DNA of 64,000 nucleotides from Nitrosopumilus sp. GTDB lineage: Archaea > Thermoproteota > Nitrososphaeria > Nitrososphaerales > Nitrosopumilaceae. The DNA lies in assembly GCF_025699255.1 (NCBI RefSeq), contig NZ_JAILWA010000001.1, positions 241,322 through 305,321 of the forward strand. Reading direction: 5' to 3'. Each line of letters starts with the position of its first letter. The first letter of the stretch is position 1. Under the pieces are notes generated by a model, which was not told where the DNA came from, did no database searches, and worked only from the letters and a program-made list of their open reading frames with translations. This document shows, one piece after another, positions 49,268 to 56,707 of this stretch. The translations under genes were made by a program, and so were the position numbers.

Positions 49268-49808
49268 AGAATTTTATTCAAAAGATACAGTTAATGTTGC
49301 AAAAAATCTCCTAGGAAAAAAAATAGTTAGAAAAATAGGAAAAAGCGAAATATCAGGAATAATTACAGAAACTGAAGCATACAAACATGATGATGATCCT
49401 GCAAGTCATGCATTTAGAAAAATTACAGATAGAAATAGAGTCATGTTTGAAGAAGTAGGTTCTGCTTATGTCTATTTTACATATGGAATGTATTTTTGCT
49501 TTAATGTTGTGGCTAGATCCCCAAAAGTTGCTGCAGGAGCAGTACTAATTCGAGCAATTAAGCCTGTAAAAGGAATAGAAATCATGCAAAAAAATAGAAA
49601 AAATCCAGATTTAAAGAACCTCACTAATGGTCCTGCAAAATTAACTCAGGCCCTAAAAATCACCAAAGAACATTATGGAATAGATTTAACAAAAAAATCA
49701 GAATTATACATTTCTGAAGGAATCAATCCAACAAAAATTACCGCAACACCAAGAGTAGGCATAACAAAAGCAGTAGACAAATTATGGAATTTTAAAATAA
49801 AAAATTAA
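49245..49808 (+). CDS. 3-methyladenine DNA glycosylase (AAG/MPG family)
   Basis: Excises alkylated purines. Sequence begins ILPREFYSKDTVNVAKNLLG, followed by GIITETEAYKHDDDPASHAF (catalytic Glu region), GSAYVYFTYGMYFCFNVVAR and GPAKLTQALKITKEHYG, all typical of AAG. The start is a TTG (49245 or 49251) inside the upstream glycosylase gene, so the two are translationally coupled. 187 aa is normal. Confidence 0.93.
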   Translation: MTLNILPREFYSKDTVNVAKNLLGKKIVRKIGKSEISGIITETEAYKHDDDPASHAFRKITDRNRVMFEEVGSAYVYFTYGMYFCFNVVARSPKVAAGAVLIRAIKPVKGIEIMQKNRKNPDLKNLTNGPAKLTQALKITKEHYGIDLTKKSELYISEGINPTKITATPRVGITKAVDKLWNFKIKN

Positions 49809-50437
49809 TCTTTGTTATTTTCATCCAGAGTCCATGGTGCAAATCTTCCAAGAATTTTTGCCCAATCTAATCTCAAAAGCAAAACAATTACAGAAGTCAT
49901 CATCACACCAAAAATGATTATTCCAATGTAAACAGGAGTTGCATCGTCAATGTTTTCTAGAAAAGGTTCAACTAGAGACAACCCCAAATGATGTGAAATA
50001 AACACAATAGAATAACTAAGAACAATTTTTCCAATCAAAGTTGCAATAAAAAATCTCTTCGGATTGTATTTTGCAAGACCTAAAGGAACGTATACCAAAT
50101 CATCGGGTATCGGTGTTGCTGCTGCAAAAAAAGCGGCACCTGCACCATATCTTTTAACCAATCGCTCAAAAGGTCGCATTCTCTTTCGTGTTTGTTCTTT
50201 GATAATTTTTCTACCACCGTAGCTGACGTAAAAAATAATTTGTTTTGCTACAGTTGCAGTAATTGCTGAAAGTAATGCTAAGACATGCAGATCATATTGA
50301 TCACCAACAGACATAGTTGCAAGAAGTAAAAATCCAGGCAACGGAACAAACGGAACTAGAGAGCCAAAGAAATTCACCAAGGATAAGCTGAGATATCCTA
50401 CTTCAGGAGCAAATGGAAATAGATCAACAAAATCCAC
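49805..50437 (-). CDS. VTT/DedA-like membrane protein
   Basis: A 210-residue polytopic protein with about five hydrophobic segments. The middle reads FVSYGGRKIIKEQTRKRMRP and GAGAAFFAAATPIPDDLVYV, matching the amphipathic re-entrant region of VTT (SNARE-associated/DedA) proteins, which scramble lipids in characterised members. Overlaps the end of the AAG gene by four bases. Confidence 0.82.
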   Translation of the reverse strand: MDFVDLFPFAPEVGYLSLSLVNFFGSLVPFVPLPGFLLLATMSVGDQYDLHVLALLSAITATVAKQIIFYVSYGGRKIIKEQTRKRMRPFERLVKRYGAGAAFFAAATPIPDDLVYVPLGLAKYNPKRFFIATLIGKIVLSYSIVFISHHLGLSLVEPFLENIDDATPVYIGIIIFGVMMTSVIVLLLRLDWAKILGRFAPWTLDENNKD

Positions 50438-50527
50438 AATTCAAACTATTTTCAGGCATTATTTAATTAGATCTAGAATGAAAATCTTGCAATTCATTAA
50501 AATATCATCTTTTTAGAACTCTATCAA

Positions 50528-50902
50528 TTGTCAAAAAAAGATTTCGAAAGTATTTGCAATACCATAGCCACAATTAGTCCATACATCAGATTTGTAGGCG
50601 TAATTGGTGAAAGTGGAGACTTGTTAGCATACAAAAGAAGACCAGATTTAGTGCCACTTCTCAATGAAAAAAATACACAGTATCAATTCTCACACATTGC
50701 GATAAAGACAGATTTGGAAGGGTTTTTCGATAAAAATCTAGGAGAAATTGAATTTGTATGGGAAGAAAGAAAGAAAGTTCAAACTATTTCCTTTGCAATC
50801 AAAAAATCAAGAGTATGGATATCTATTGATAAAAAAGTCATCAGATCCGAAATGTTAAGAATTATCGATTCATGCTTGCCAATTGTAAAAAAATATTCCT
50901 GA
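50528..50902 (+). CDS. Roadblock-like small protein, paralogue 3
   Basis: A 124-residue relative of the proteins at 4271-4663 and 10178-10555, the most diverged. It shares the strand-turn element (RFVGVIGESGDLLAYKRRPD), a central helix and a strand pair (EFVWEERKKVQTISFAIKKS). The AGG-x-K part of the loop is replaced by AYKRRP. TTG start at 50528. Followed after three bases by a tiny zinc-finger frame. Confidence 0.65.
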   Translation: MSKKDFESICNTIATISPYIRFVGVIGESGDLLAYKRRPDLVPLLNEKNTQYQFSHIAIKTDLEGFFDKNLGEIEFVWEERKKVQTISFAIKKSRVWISIDKKVIRSEMLRIIDSCLPIVKKYS

Positions 50903-50905
50903 CAT

Positions 50906-51001
50906 ATGAAGTGTCCTTATTGTGAAATCGATTTAGATTCACTTAGCATGACAGATGGGTTAAAACATATTTTAGAACATAAAAAAGAATTACAAAATTA
51001 A
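50906..51001 (+). CDS. 31-aa C2H2 zinc-finger microprotein
   Basis: Frame MKCPYCEIDLDSLSMTDGLK ending HILEHKKELQN. One complete C2H2 site: CxxC, then H-x3-H. ATG lies three bases after the preceding stop, so translation is probably coupled. Very short, but the zinc ligands are unlikely to arise by chance. Confidence 0.6.
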   Translation: MKCPYCEIDLDSLSMTDGLKHILEHKKELQN

Positions 51002-51028
51002 CTTATTTGAGGAATTAAACTAAAAAAT

Positions 51029-51322
51029 ATGAAAAAGCCAGATGAAATTGAAAAATTAATTGATGAAATCAGTTTTAGAAAATCAAATGCTAAAAACTAT
51101 CAAAAGATGAAAGCTGAAGAAATCAGCAAAGAATTACGAGACATAATGAAGTTTGAACAAGATTCATTTAAGAAAATTGAAAAGTTTGAGAAAACTAGAC
51201 AAAATACAGATTTGGTTCAATATGCAAAAATGATTTGTAAAAACACCACAAGCAGAGAGATAGCACAACTACAAGAAATTTATTTAAAAAAAATTGATGA
51301 AGAATATCTCAATTTAAAATAA
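51029..51322 (+). CDS. Helical hypothetical protein
   Basis: A 97-residue, strongly charged and all-helical protein (EIEKLIDEISFRKSNAKNYQ, EIAQLQEIYLKKIDEEYLNL), likely a coiled coil. No membrane segment or motif. It may belong to the unit started at 50528. Convergent with the ABC ATPase gene, with two bases between the genes. Confidence 0.6.
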   Translation: MKKPDEIEKLIDEISFRKSNAKNYQKMKAEEISKELRDIMKFEQDSFKKIEKFEKTRQNTDLVQYAKMICKNTTSREIAQLQEIYLKKIDEEYLNLK

Positions 51323-51324
51323 AA

Positions 51325-52263
51325 TTATTTATCATCTTCATATAACCAACATCTAACATAGCCCGTATCAGTTTTGAATTTTGGAGGCAATTCTCTACAT
51401 TTTTCAATGGCTAAAGGACATCTATCAATAAACCTACATTGAGTTGGAGCATCAAGTAGACTAGGAGGAATTCCTTTAATGTATTTTGGAACATTGCCTT
51501 TCAAAGTAGGGATGGATTCTAAAAGACCTTGAGTGTAAGGATGTTTAGGATTCTTGTATATTTCTTCTGAGGAGCCAAACTCCACCATTTGACCTCCATA
51601 CATAATGCCAATTTTATCTGCAATTTCAGATAAAACTGCTAAATCATGCGTAATTAACATAAAAGACATGCCATCTTTTTTGAGAGATTTGAGTAAATTG
51701 ATTATTTGTGCTTGAATTAAAACATCTAATGCAGTAGTAGGTTCGTCTGCAATCACAAATTGTGGTTTCAGTAATAAGGCCATTGCAATAATGACTCTTT
51801 GTTTCATTCCACCACTAAGCTCATGAGGATATTTTTTTAGAACGTTTTCATCAAGATTAACAGAATTCATTGCATCTAAGATCAGTTGTTTTGAGTCACC
51901 CTTGAAAGTATGTTGTTTTAAAATTTCCATAAATTGTTCATTTATTGTAAAGACAGGATCAAGAGAATTCATCGCACCTTGAAAAATCATAGAAATTTTT
52001 TTCCATCTGTATTCATTATCAAATGCAGATTCGTCAAGATCTAAAATAGAATTACCATCAAAAACTATCATCCCATTTGCAGTACCTCCAGAAAGCATTC
52101 GGATTATAGATAAGCCCAAAGTACTTTTTCCACATGCACTTTCACCTGCGATTCCAATAGATTCACCAGTTTTTAATTCAAAATCAACATCATCTACTGC
52201 ATAAACAGGACCTTTTGATGAAGAGTACTTTGCAGATAATCCATTAACTGTAAGAAACGTCAT
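51325..52263 (-). CDS. ABC transporter ATP-binding protein, DppD/OppD type
   Basis: A 312-residue ATPase of peptide/nickel importers. Walker A GESACGKST, Q-loop, signature LSGGMKQR, Walker B FVIADEPTTALD, and the C-terminal extension unique to this class (HPYTQGLLESIP, then CRFIDRCPLAIEKCRE with the Fe-S/zinc-like Cys). No permease or binding-protein gene is on either side, so partners must be encoded elsewhere or lie past other operons. Confidence 0.92.
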   Translation of the reverse strand: MTFLTVNGLSAKYSSSKGPVYAVDDVDFELKTGESIGIAGESACGKSTLGLSIIRMLSGGTANGMIVFDGNSILDLDESAFDNEYRWKKISMIFQGAMNSLDPVFTINEQFMEILKQHTFKGDSKQLILDAMNSVNLDENVLKKYPHELSGGMKQRVIIAMALLLKPQFVIADEPTTALDVLIQAQIINLLKSLKKDGMSFMLITHDLAVLSEIADKIGIMYGGQMVEFGSSEEIYKNPKHPYTQGLLESIPTLKGNVPKYIKGIPPSLLDAPTQCRFIDRCPLAIEKCRELPPKFKTDTGYVRCWLYEDDK

Positions 52264-52327
52264 AATTTACACAGATCCAAACTATGATTTTTGTTTTGCA
52301 CTAAGGGATATAAACAACATTATCAGA

Positions 52328-52858
52328 ATGAAAAAGTCGATTCAAATGAAATTACCAATTTGTGGCTTTGATGCAAAAAATTCAATCCTATGTCCCCAAT
52401 GCGAGAGCAAAGTGGAATCAGGAGAATTAACAAAAGCAGATGTAGAAGCATCAATGAATTTAGCAAAAATTGCTAAAACAAATAAAGAAATTGAAAATTT
52501 TACATTATTTTCATGCAAAGAATTTGATGGTAATTTTGTATTATCTTTAGCAAAAAATGACATAATGATAATTAGACAAAGCCGTACTCTATATCGAATT
52601 TTACAAGATCAGTTCAAAGGTAAGATCTGGCTAGTAGAAGCAGATGAAACGGATAAAAGATTCATAGAAGATTTGTTCTTTCCAACAAAAATCTTATCAA
52701 TTAATGCAGTATGGGCTCCAGGCGGAGTTCAAAAGACAAAGGCAGTAGTCTCAGGCAAATGGACTCCAAAATTCCCTATCGATACAGAAAAGGTTGTACA
52801 AATTGTACGAAATGCCCGAAACCTTGACATTGAGATAGAATTTGAGGATAAAAGATAG
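52328..52858 (+). CDS. KH-domain protein with zinc knuckle (NusA-like)
   Basis: A 176-residue protein. A partial zinc ribbon with CxxC (SILCPQCESKVESGELT) precedes a middle domain (about 60-110) and a KH-like C-terminus (FFPTKILSINAVWAPGGVQK, then FPIDTEKVVQIVRNARNLDI). Similar archaeal proteins are called NusA-like RNA-binding factors. Two bases separate it from aspS, so the two are probably cotranscribed; a role around tRNA or transcription is inferred. Confidence 0.75.
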   Translation: MKKSIQMKLPICGFDAKNSILCPQCESKVESGELTKADVEASMNLAKIAKTNKEIENFTLFSCKEFDGNFVLSLAKNDIMIIRQSRTLYRILQDQFKGKIWLVEADETDKRFIEDLFFPTKILSINAVWAPGGVQKTKAVVSGKWTPKFPIDTEKVVQIVRNARNLDIEIEFEDKR

Positions 52859-52860
52859 AC

Positions 52861-54147
52861 ATGGTTTTTGTAAAAACTCACGATATTTCTGAATTAAATG
52901 AAGATTTAATTGGAAAGCAAGTGGTATTGGGGGGATGGATTGAAGATCTCAGAAAATTAGGGAAAATGTCTTTCATTACACTCAGAGATGTCTCAGGAAT
53001 TTCACAAGTTATAGTTAAAGGAGAATTAAATGATAATTTAGGAGAAATAAATCGTCAAAGTGTAGTAAGTGTTAAAGGAATTGTTCAAGAAACTAAAGCT
53101 AGAGATTTTGCATTTGAAATTAAAGCAGATGAAATTGAAATATTAGGAAAAGCAATTCACCCATTACCAGTAGATCCAATTGGCAGAGTGGAGAGTAATA
53201 TCGATACAAGATTAAATCATAGAGCATTAGATATGAGAAACCAAAAAACAGCATCAATTTTCAAATTACGTCATCATGTTTTACAATCACTAAGAAAAAC
53301 ACTGACAAATAAAAAATTCTTAGAAATCACTACACCAAAAATCATTGGAAGTGCTAGCGAAGGAGGTGCAGATTTATTTTCATTAGAATATTTTGGAAAA
53401 ACAGCATATCTAGCTCAAAGTCCACAACTATACAAAGAACAAATGACAATTGGGCTAGAAAGAGTGTTTGAAATTTCAAACTTTTACAGAGCAGAAAATT
53501 CTCACACAGGACGACATTTAACAGAATTTACCAGCATCGATATTGAAGCTGCATTTATGGACTATGAAGATGTCATGAATGTTTTAGAGGCATTGGTTTT
53601 AGCTGTATACAAAGATGTTTCAGAAAATTGTAAAAAAGAGCAAGAAGCAATTGGACACACTATTGAAGTTCCTTCTGCACCATTTGAGAGAATTACATAT
53701 TCACAGTGTATTGAAGAATTGAAAAAAGAAGGGGAACAAGTAGAGTTTGGCGAAGACTTGCTTGATTCACATTTGAGGATCATTGGTAAAAATCATCCAG
53801 GGTTTTTCTTTTTAATGGATTGGCCTATGAAGCTCAAACCATTTTACATTAGAGAAAAAGATGAAGATGCCACACTTTCACGTTCATTTGATTTACAATA
53901 TGGATTTTTGGAACTATCATCAGGAGGCACAAGGCTCCATAATCCGGAGATGCTAAAAAATAGATTAAAGGAACAGGGATTAGACCCAGCCCAATTTGCA
54001 GACCATCTTAAAGCATTTGATTGGGGGATGCCTCCTCATTCAGGTTGGGGTATGGGATTAGACAGACTGATGACGACGTTGATTGGAATCGATAATGTAC
54101 GTGAAGTAGTATTATATCCACGAGATCCAGATAGATTAAGTCCATAG
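52861..54147 (+). CDS. aspS: Aspartyl-tRNA synthetase (archaeal type)
   Basis: Charges tRNA-Asp. N-terminal OB fold (VVLGGWIEDLRKLGKMSFIT), then a class II core: flipping-loop region IIGSASEGGADLFSLEYFG, motif 2 FYRAENSHTGRHLTEFTSID and motif 3 GWGMGLDRLMTTLIG. 428 aa without bacterial GAD insert, so archaeal/eukaryotic type. Whether it also charges tRNA-Asn cannot be settled from these residues. Confidence 0.96.
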   Translation: MVFVKTHDISELNEDLIGKQVVLGGWIEDLRKLGKMSFITLRDVSGISQVIVKGELNDNLGEINRQSVVSVKGIVQETKARDFAFEIKADEIEILGKAIHPLPVDPIGRVESNIDTRLNHRALDMRNQKTASIFKLRHHVLQSLRKTLTNKKFLEITTPKIIGSASEGGADLFSLEYFGKTAYLAQSPQLYKEQMTIGLERVFEISNFYRAENSHTGRHLTEFTSIDIEAAFMDYEDVMNVLEALVLAVYKDVSENCKKEQEAIGHTIEVPSAPFERITYSQCIEELKKEGEQVEFGEDLLDSHLRIIGKNHPGFFFLMDWPMKLKPFYIREKDEDATLSRSFDLQYGFLELSSGGTRLHNPEMLKNRLKEQGLDPAQFADHLKAFDWGMPPHSGWGMGLDRLMTTLIGIDNVREVVLYPRDPDRLSP

Positions 54148-54159
54148 GAGAGATAAAAG

Positions 54160-54393
54160 ATGACATTATTTTGTAAACAATGTAATGAAAGAAGATTGCC
54201 AATAGTATTTGCAAAAGATAAGCCGCCATTATGGTTGTGCGATAAATGTGAGAATTTTGCAGACGGGGAAGACAATATTGTTAGAGAATTAACTAAAGAG
54301 GAAAAAGACGAAATGAAGAAAAAGTTAGACGATTTTGAAAAAAATACAGTACTAACAGGCGAAAAACTAAGCAGAAGAAAAGGCGTTAATTAA
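54160..54393 (+). CDS. Small zinc-ribbon protein
   Basis: A 77-residue protein with CxxC (LFCKQCNERRLPIVF) and a second CxxC (PLWLCDKCENFADGE), making a zinc site, and a charged helical tail (ELTKEEKDEMKKKLDDFEKN). Twelve bases after aspS with a GGAGA-like purine run, so likely in the same mRNA. Function unknown. Confidence 0.72.
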   Translation: MTLFCKQCNERRLPIVFAKDKPPLWLCDKCENFADGEDNIVRELTKEEKDEMKKKLDDFEKNTVLTGEKLSRRKGVN

Positions 54394-54440
54394 GAAAGAG
54401 ATTCATTCAGATTTTTATGGAATGAAGATTTGGTAAAAAT

Positions 54441-54689
54441 ATGATTGAACAAAATGATGCAAAAAAAGTTGTAGAGGTAATAGGCAATAACCTAATTGGA
54501 GTGTCTCATGATTCTAACAGTTTTGCAAAGCTACCTGATTCGTTTTGGGGTTATTTTGCACGTGGTCATGATAAAAAAGGAACATTTGGAGTTATTGTTA
54601 CATATTCAGAAGAAGGCAAAGATGTAGATGAATTAATTAAAATGTATGAAGAATGGGCAGCAAAAAACAAAACTAAAGAATCTCAGTAA
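54441..54689 (+). CDS. Hypothetical small protein
   Basis: An 82-residue soluble alpha/beta protein (AKKVVEVIGNNLIGVSHDSN, FGVIVTYSEEGKDVDELIKM). No known motif. ATG 54441. Last gene of the rightward group that starts with the KH protein, though separated from the zinc ribbon gene by 47 bp. Confidence 0.6.
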   Translation: MIEQNDAKKVVEVIGNNLIGVSHDSNSFAKLPDSFWGYFARGHDKKGTFGVIVTYSEEGKDVDELIKMYEEWAAKNKTKESQ

Positions 54690-54690
54690 T

Positions 54691-54822
54691 CTATTTTGTT
54701 TCTTTGAGTAGTTTACGATAACCCTGACATTCTTTGCAGATAGGTTTTCCTTTATATTTTGGATTACCGTCAGAGATTTTTAAGGTCCCATTAGCAATTT
54801 TACAAATACAGCAAACAGCCAT
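54691..54822 (-). CDS. 43-aa zinc-ribbon microprotein
   Basis: Frame from ATG 54822: MAVCCICKIANGTLKISDGN, then PKYKGKPICKECQGYRKLLK ending ETK. Two CxxC knuckles (CCIC, CKEC) separated by about 23 residues with a Gly-rich turn. Start is clean and the protein is fully composed of a zinc-ribbon. Convergent with the 54441 gene, with one base between. Confidence 0.65.
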   Translation of the reverse strand: MAVCCICKIANGTLKISDGNPKYKGKPICKECQGYRKLLKETK

Positions 54823-54901
54823 AGGATTTTGATATAAAATGCAATTAATAAAAATTGATAATTTAGAAAATAGATAAATTCAAAGAGACGGATCTATTGT
54901 A

Positions 54902-55258
54902 GTGTACAAATGTGATTTTTGTGGTTCATCATTTGGGGATAGAATTTGTTATTTCTGTGAAAAAAATTGCTGTACATCATGTATGACAGATGATAAAACA
55001 CGCTGCAAAGATTGCTATATACAAAAACGAAAGCTTTCTCCAAGACAAGTCATAAAAAAGAACAAGCCAGTATTGATTTTTGTAGGGTTGTTATGGTTAT
55101 ATGCAGTTTTTCCAGGGCCACTCATCCCAGGACTAGATCCCAATTTTTATGCAATTTCTGTTGTTGCAGCAGTTTTAATCATGATTCCAATATGCCTTGC
55201 CATGTTTTTTTGGTCATTAAACCCACCAAAATCAGATTTAAAGAAAAGAAAAGACTAG
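54902..55258 (+). CDS. Zinc-binding membrane protein
   Basis: A 118-residue protein: N-terminal Cys-rich domain (MYKCDFCGSSFGDRICYFCE, then CCTSCMTDDKTRCKDC; at least four CxxC pairs, B-box/treble-clef-like), a basic linker, then two membrane segments (PVLIFVGLLWLYAVFPGPLI and FYAISVVAAVLIMIPICLAM). A GTG starts it at 54902. A membrane-tethered zinc sensor or adaptor is a plausible reading. Confidence 0.72.
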   Translation: MYKCDFCGSSFGDRICYFCEKNCCTSCMTDDKTRCKDCYIQKRKLSPRQVIKKNKPVLIFVGLLWLYAVFPGPLIPGLDPNFYAISVVAAVLIMIPICLAMFFWSLNPPKSDLKKRKD

Positions 55259-55383
55259 AAACGTTACAAAACGAATTCATCTGTTTAAAAAAACAGATTT
55301 CAGATACAAGGAATTCAAGTAAAAGCAAAAAATCAATTTTTTTACACTTTTTGATCTTTATCAAAAATATTTCAATTCAAATC

Positions 55384-55467
55384 ATGGATGCAAACGAGAT
55401 AGCATTTTTGTGGATCGTTCAAAATCAGAAAAGAATTCATGAAGAATATATCAATAAGATCTCATGA
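55384..55467 (+). CDS. Possible 27-aa microprotein
   Basis: Frame MDANEIAFLWIVQNQKRIHE ending EYINKIS, predicted to be one amphipathic helix. It sits in a 270-base stretch between the zinc membrane protein gene and the ncRNA candidate that is otherwise without recognisable content. Weak support. Confidence 0.25.
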   Translation: MDANEIAFLWIVQNQKRIHEEYINKIS

Positions 55468-55506
55468 GAGATTCTAGTTAGCACCAGATGGGAATTATGA
55501 TCATGG

Positions 55507-55514
55507 TTAAATAT
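55507..55514 (+). promoter_or_regulatory. TATA box for the structured RNA candidate
   Basis: TTAAATAT, preceded by ATGG as a weak BRE, lies 26 bases before the first base of the RNA's outer stem (55533). This is the expected archaeal distance to a transcription start. Confidence 0.5.
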
Positions 55515-55532
55515 CATTTTGACGTAATAGAT

Positions 55533-55645
55533 ATGACGAGAAACCGTTACTCTGCGTCGTAGAGTGATAGGTATGGAAAACACATCATGTTAGGAATACG
55601 TCCTTGATTCAAGGTGTTTTCCGTGTATCTCGTTGTTTTAAAATA
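55533..55645 (+). ncRNA. Candidate three-way-junction RNA
   Basis: About 105 bases fold into an outer stem (ATGACGAGA 55533-55541 with TCTCGTTGT 55628-55636, nine pairs, two G-U) enclosing two arms. Arm 1 is 55542-55572 (GTTACTCT with AGAGTGAT). Arm 2 is 55575-55622 (GGAAAACAC with GTGTTTTCC, then ATCA/TGAT and AGGA/TCCT). A TATA box precedes and a T-rich tail follows. It is not 5S rRNA (no conserved loop sequences), tRNA or SRP RNA by eye. Lies just outside the casposon's left end. Confidence 0.55.
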
Positions 55646-55651
55646 ATTTTT

Positions 55652-55664
55652 ATAAATTATCAGT
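55652..55664. repeat. Target-site duplication, left copy
   Basis: ATAAATTATCAGT, identical to 58502-58514 on the other side of the element. The full direct match is 20 bases (55647-55666 and 58497-58516) because the neighbouring T and A runs are shared with the repeat ends, so the true duplication is 13 to 20 bases, compatible with the 14-15 bases typical of Cas1 integration. Confidence 0.88.
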
Positions 55665-55712
55665 AAAAAGGCAAAGCCCCCCTTTTGTGCCTAAATAGTT
55701 GGTAATGACTAG
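55665..55712 (+). repeat. Left terminal inverted repeat
   Basis: 48 bases, differing from the right end at two positions after TTTTGTGC. Beyond 55712 the sequence (GATTATGACGTGAGTTT) continues to match the internal copy at 58096-58145 rather than the outer right end. Confidence 0.92.
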
Positions 55713-55774
55713 GATTATGACGTGAGTTTGTTTGTTGGAGAATTGTTATAATCTAAAACAAAGTTTGTTTTTCA

Positions 55775-56209
55775 ATGGTTTCCAAAATTACAATTATCAT
55801 TTCCATAATAGCTCTTGTTCTTGGATTGCTAGTAATTTCTTCTCTTTCAAATATTTTATCTGAAAGAGAAGAGAAAGCAAATCAGTCTTTAGAAGAAACA
55901 CTAACAGACATGGATGCAATCGTCAACAAGGCAATTATTCACTGCCAGACAGACGGTACAGGATGTGATAAAATAATGCCTCAGTGGTTGGAGGAATGTA
56001 ATAAAACAGATCCACTAAAAGCAATTCCTTCATGTCATGATGGACGGATTGAACAATTAATTGAAAAAATGACCACCATGTCTGATGAATGTAAAGTTCT
56101 GAAGGAAATCATGGACAAAAATAGAGATGGTGCAAACAGCAATGATCCTCAAGCATTAGGAGAATTTGGTTTAGCAATGAATGATTACAATAAACTTGGT
56201 TGCCCATAA
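55775..56209 (+). CDS. Element-borne Cys-rich membrane protein
   Basis: A 144-residue protein with one N-terminal membrane segment (about 5-25, ITIIISIIALVLGLLVISSL), then an outside domain with several Cys (HCQTDGTGCDKIMP, LEECNKT, PSCHDG, DECKVL, LGCP). Helical with probable disulfides. Its stop codon's last A is the first base of the Cas1-fragment ATG, so the genes are translationally coupled. No family recognised; function in the element unknown. Confidence 0.7.
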   Translation: MVSKITIIISIIALVLGLLVISSLSNILSEREEKANQSLEETLTDMDAIVNKAIIHCQTDGTGCDKIMPQWLEECNKTDPLKAIPSCHDGRIEQLIEKMTTMSDECKVLKEIMDKNRDGANSNDPQALGEFGLAMNDYNKLGCP

Positions 56210-56676
56210 TGCCCCTAACAGGTCAAAAAAATCACTATAACATAAAATTTCTCAAAGGCTACGGTCATTCCATCTCTGTAAAAGATTCCAAAATTATCCT
56301 CAAAGACAACCACGACCCGTTTTCAGAACCACAAATCGAATCATGGTATCCCAACAGAATGCCATATGAGAAGATAGTTCTTTCAGGAAATGGCTATGTC
56401 AGTACAGAAGCATTGGCAATACTATCTAAGAATAATCAAAATGTCATACTAGTTGATCCTCAGGGAAACCCGCAATGTTTCATGAGCGGAATTATGAGTT
56501 CCCTTACTGCAACAAACAACAGAATTGCACAATACGACACATTTAGAATTACAGAAAAAAGAAACTACCTTTCACGGCAAATAGTAAAGTCAAAAATTGA
56601 ATCTCAAATCAGATTTCTAAAATTAACTGATTGTGATTTAGTCATACCAAGTATTGACAAACTAGATAAGCACTAG
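56209..56676 (+). CDS. Cas1 N-terminal domain protein (casposase fragment)
   Basis: 155 residues matching the beta-sandwich domain of Cas1: GYGHSISVKDSKIILKDNHD, KIVLSGNGYVSTEALAILSK, NNQNVILVDPQGNP, then the linker helix (NNRIAQYDTFRITEKRNYLS, IVKSKIESQIRFLK). It stops at the point where the helical catalytic domain with the Glu/His/Asp metal site should begin. No continuation is found downstream in another frame. The remaining part is uninterrupted, so it either decayed recently or is kept as a DNA-binding or dimerising remnant. Start ATG 56209; TTG 56200 is also in frame. Confidence 0.85.
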   Translation: MPLTGQKNHYNIKFLKGYGHSISVKDSKIILKDNHDPFSEPQIESWYPNRMPYEKIVLSGNGYVSTEALAILSKNNQNVILVDPQGNPQCFMSGIMSSLTATNNRIAQYDTFRITEKRNYLSRQIVKSKIESQIRFLKLTDCDLVIPSIDKLDKH

Positions 56677-56707
56677 TCTTATTTACTTAGATCCAAGATT
56701 TTTTTAT

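Noticed and set aside
55012..55467. 151-codon frame overlapping the zinc membrane protein
   Set aside because: Its first half is out of frame with a convincing CxxC-rich gene and has no family character; only the short 3' part (55384-55467) could be a separate microprotein.
55533..55636. 5S rRNA
   Set aside because: Three-helix outline and size are suggestive, but the conserved loop sequences of archaeal 5S are missing and the region is too AT-rich.
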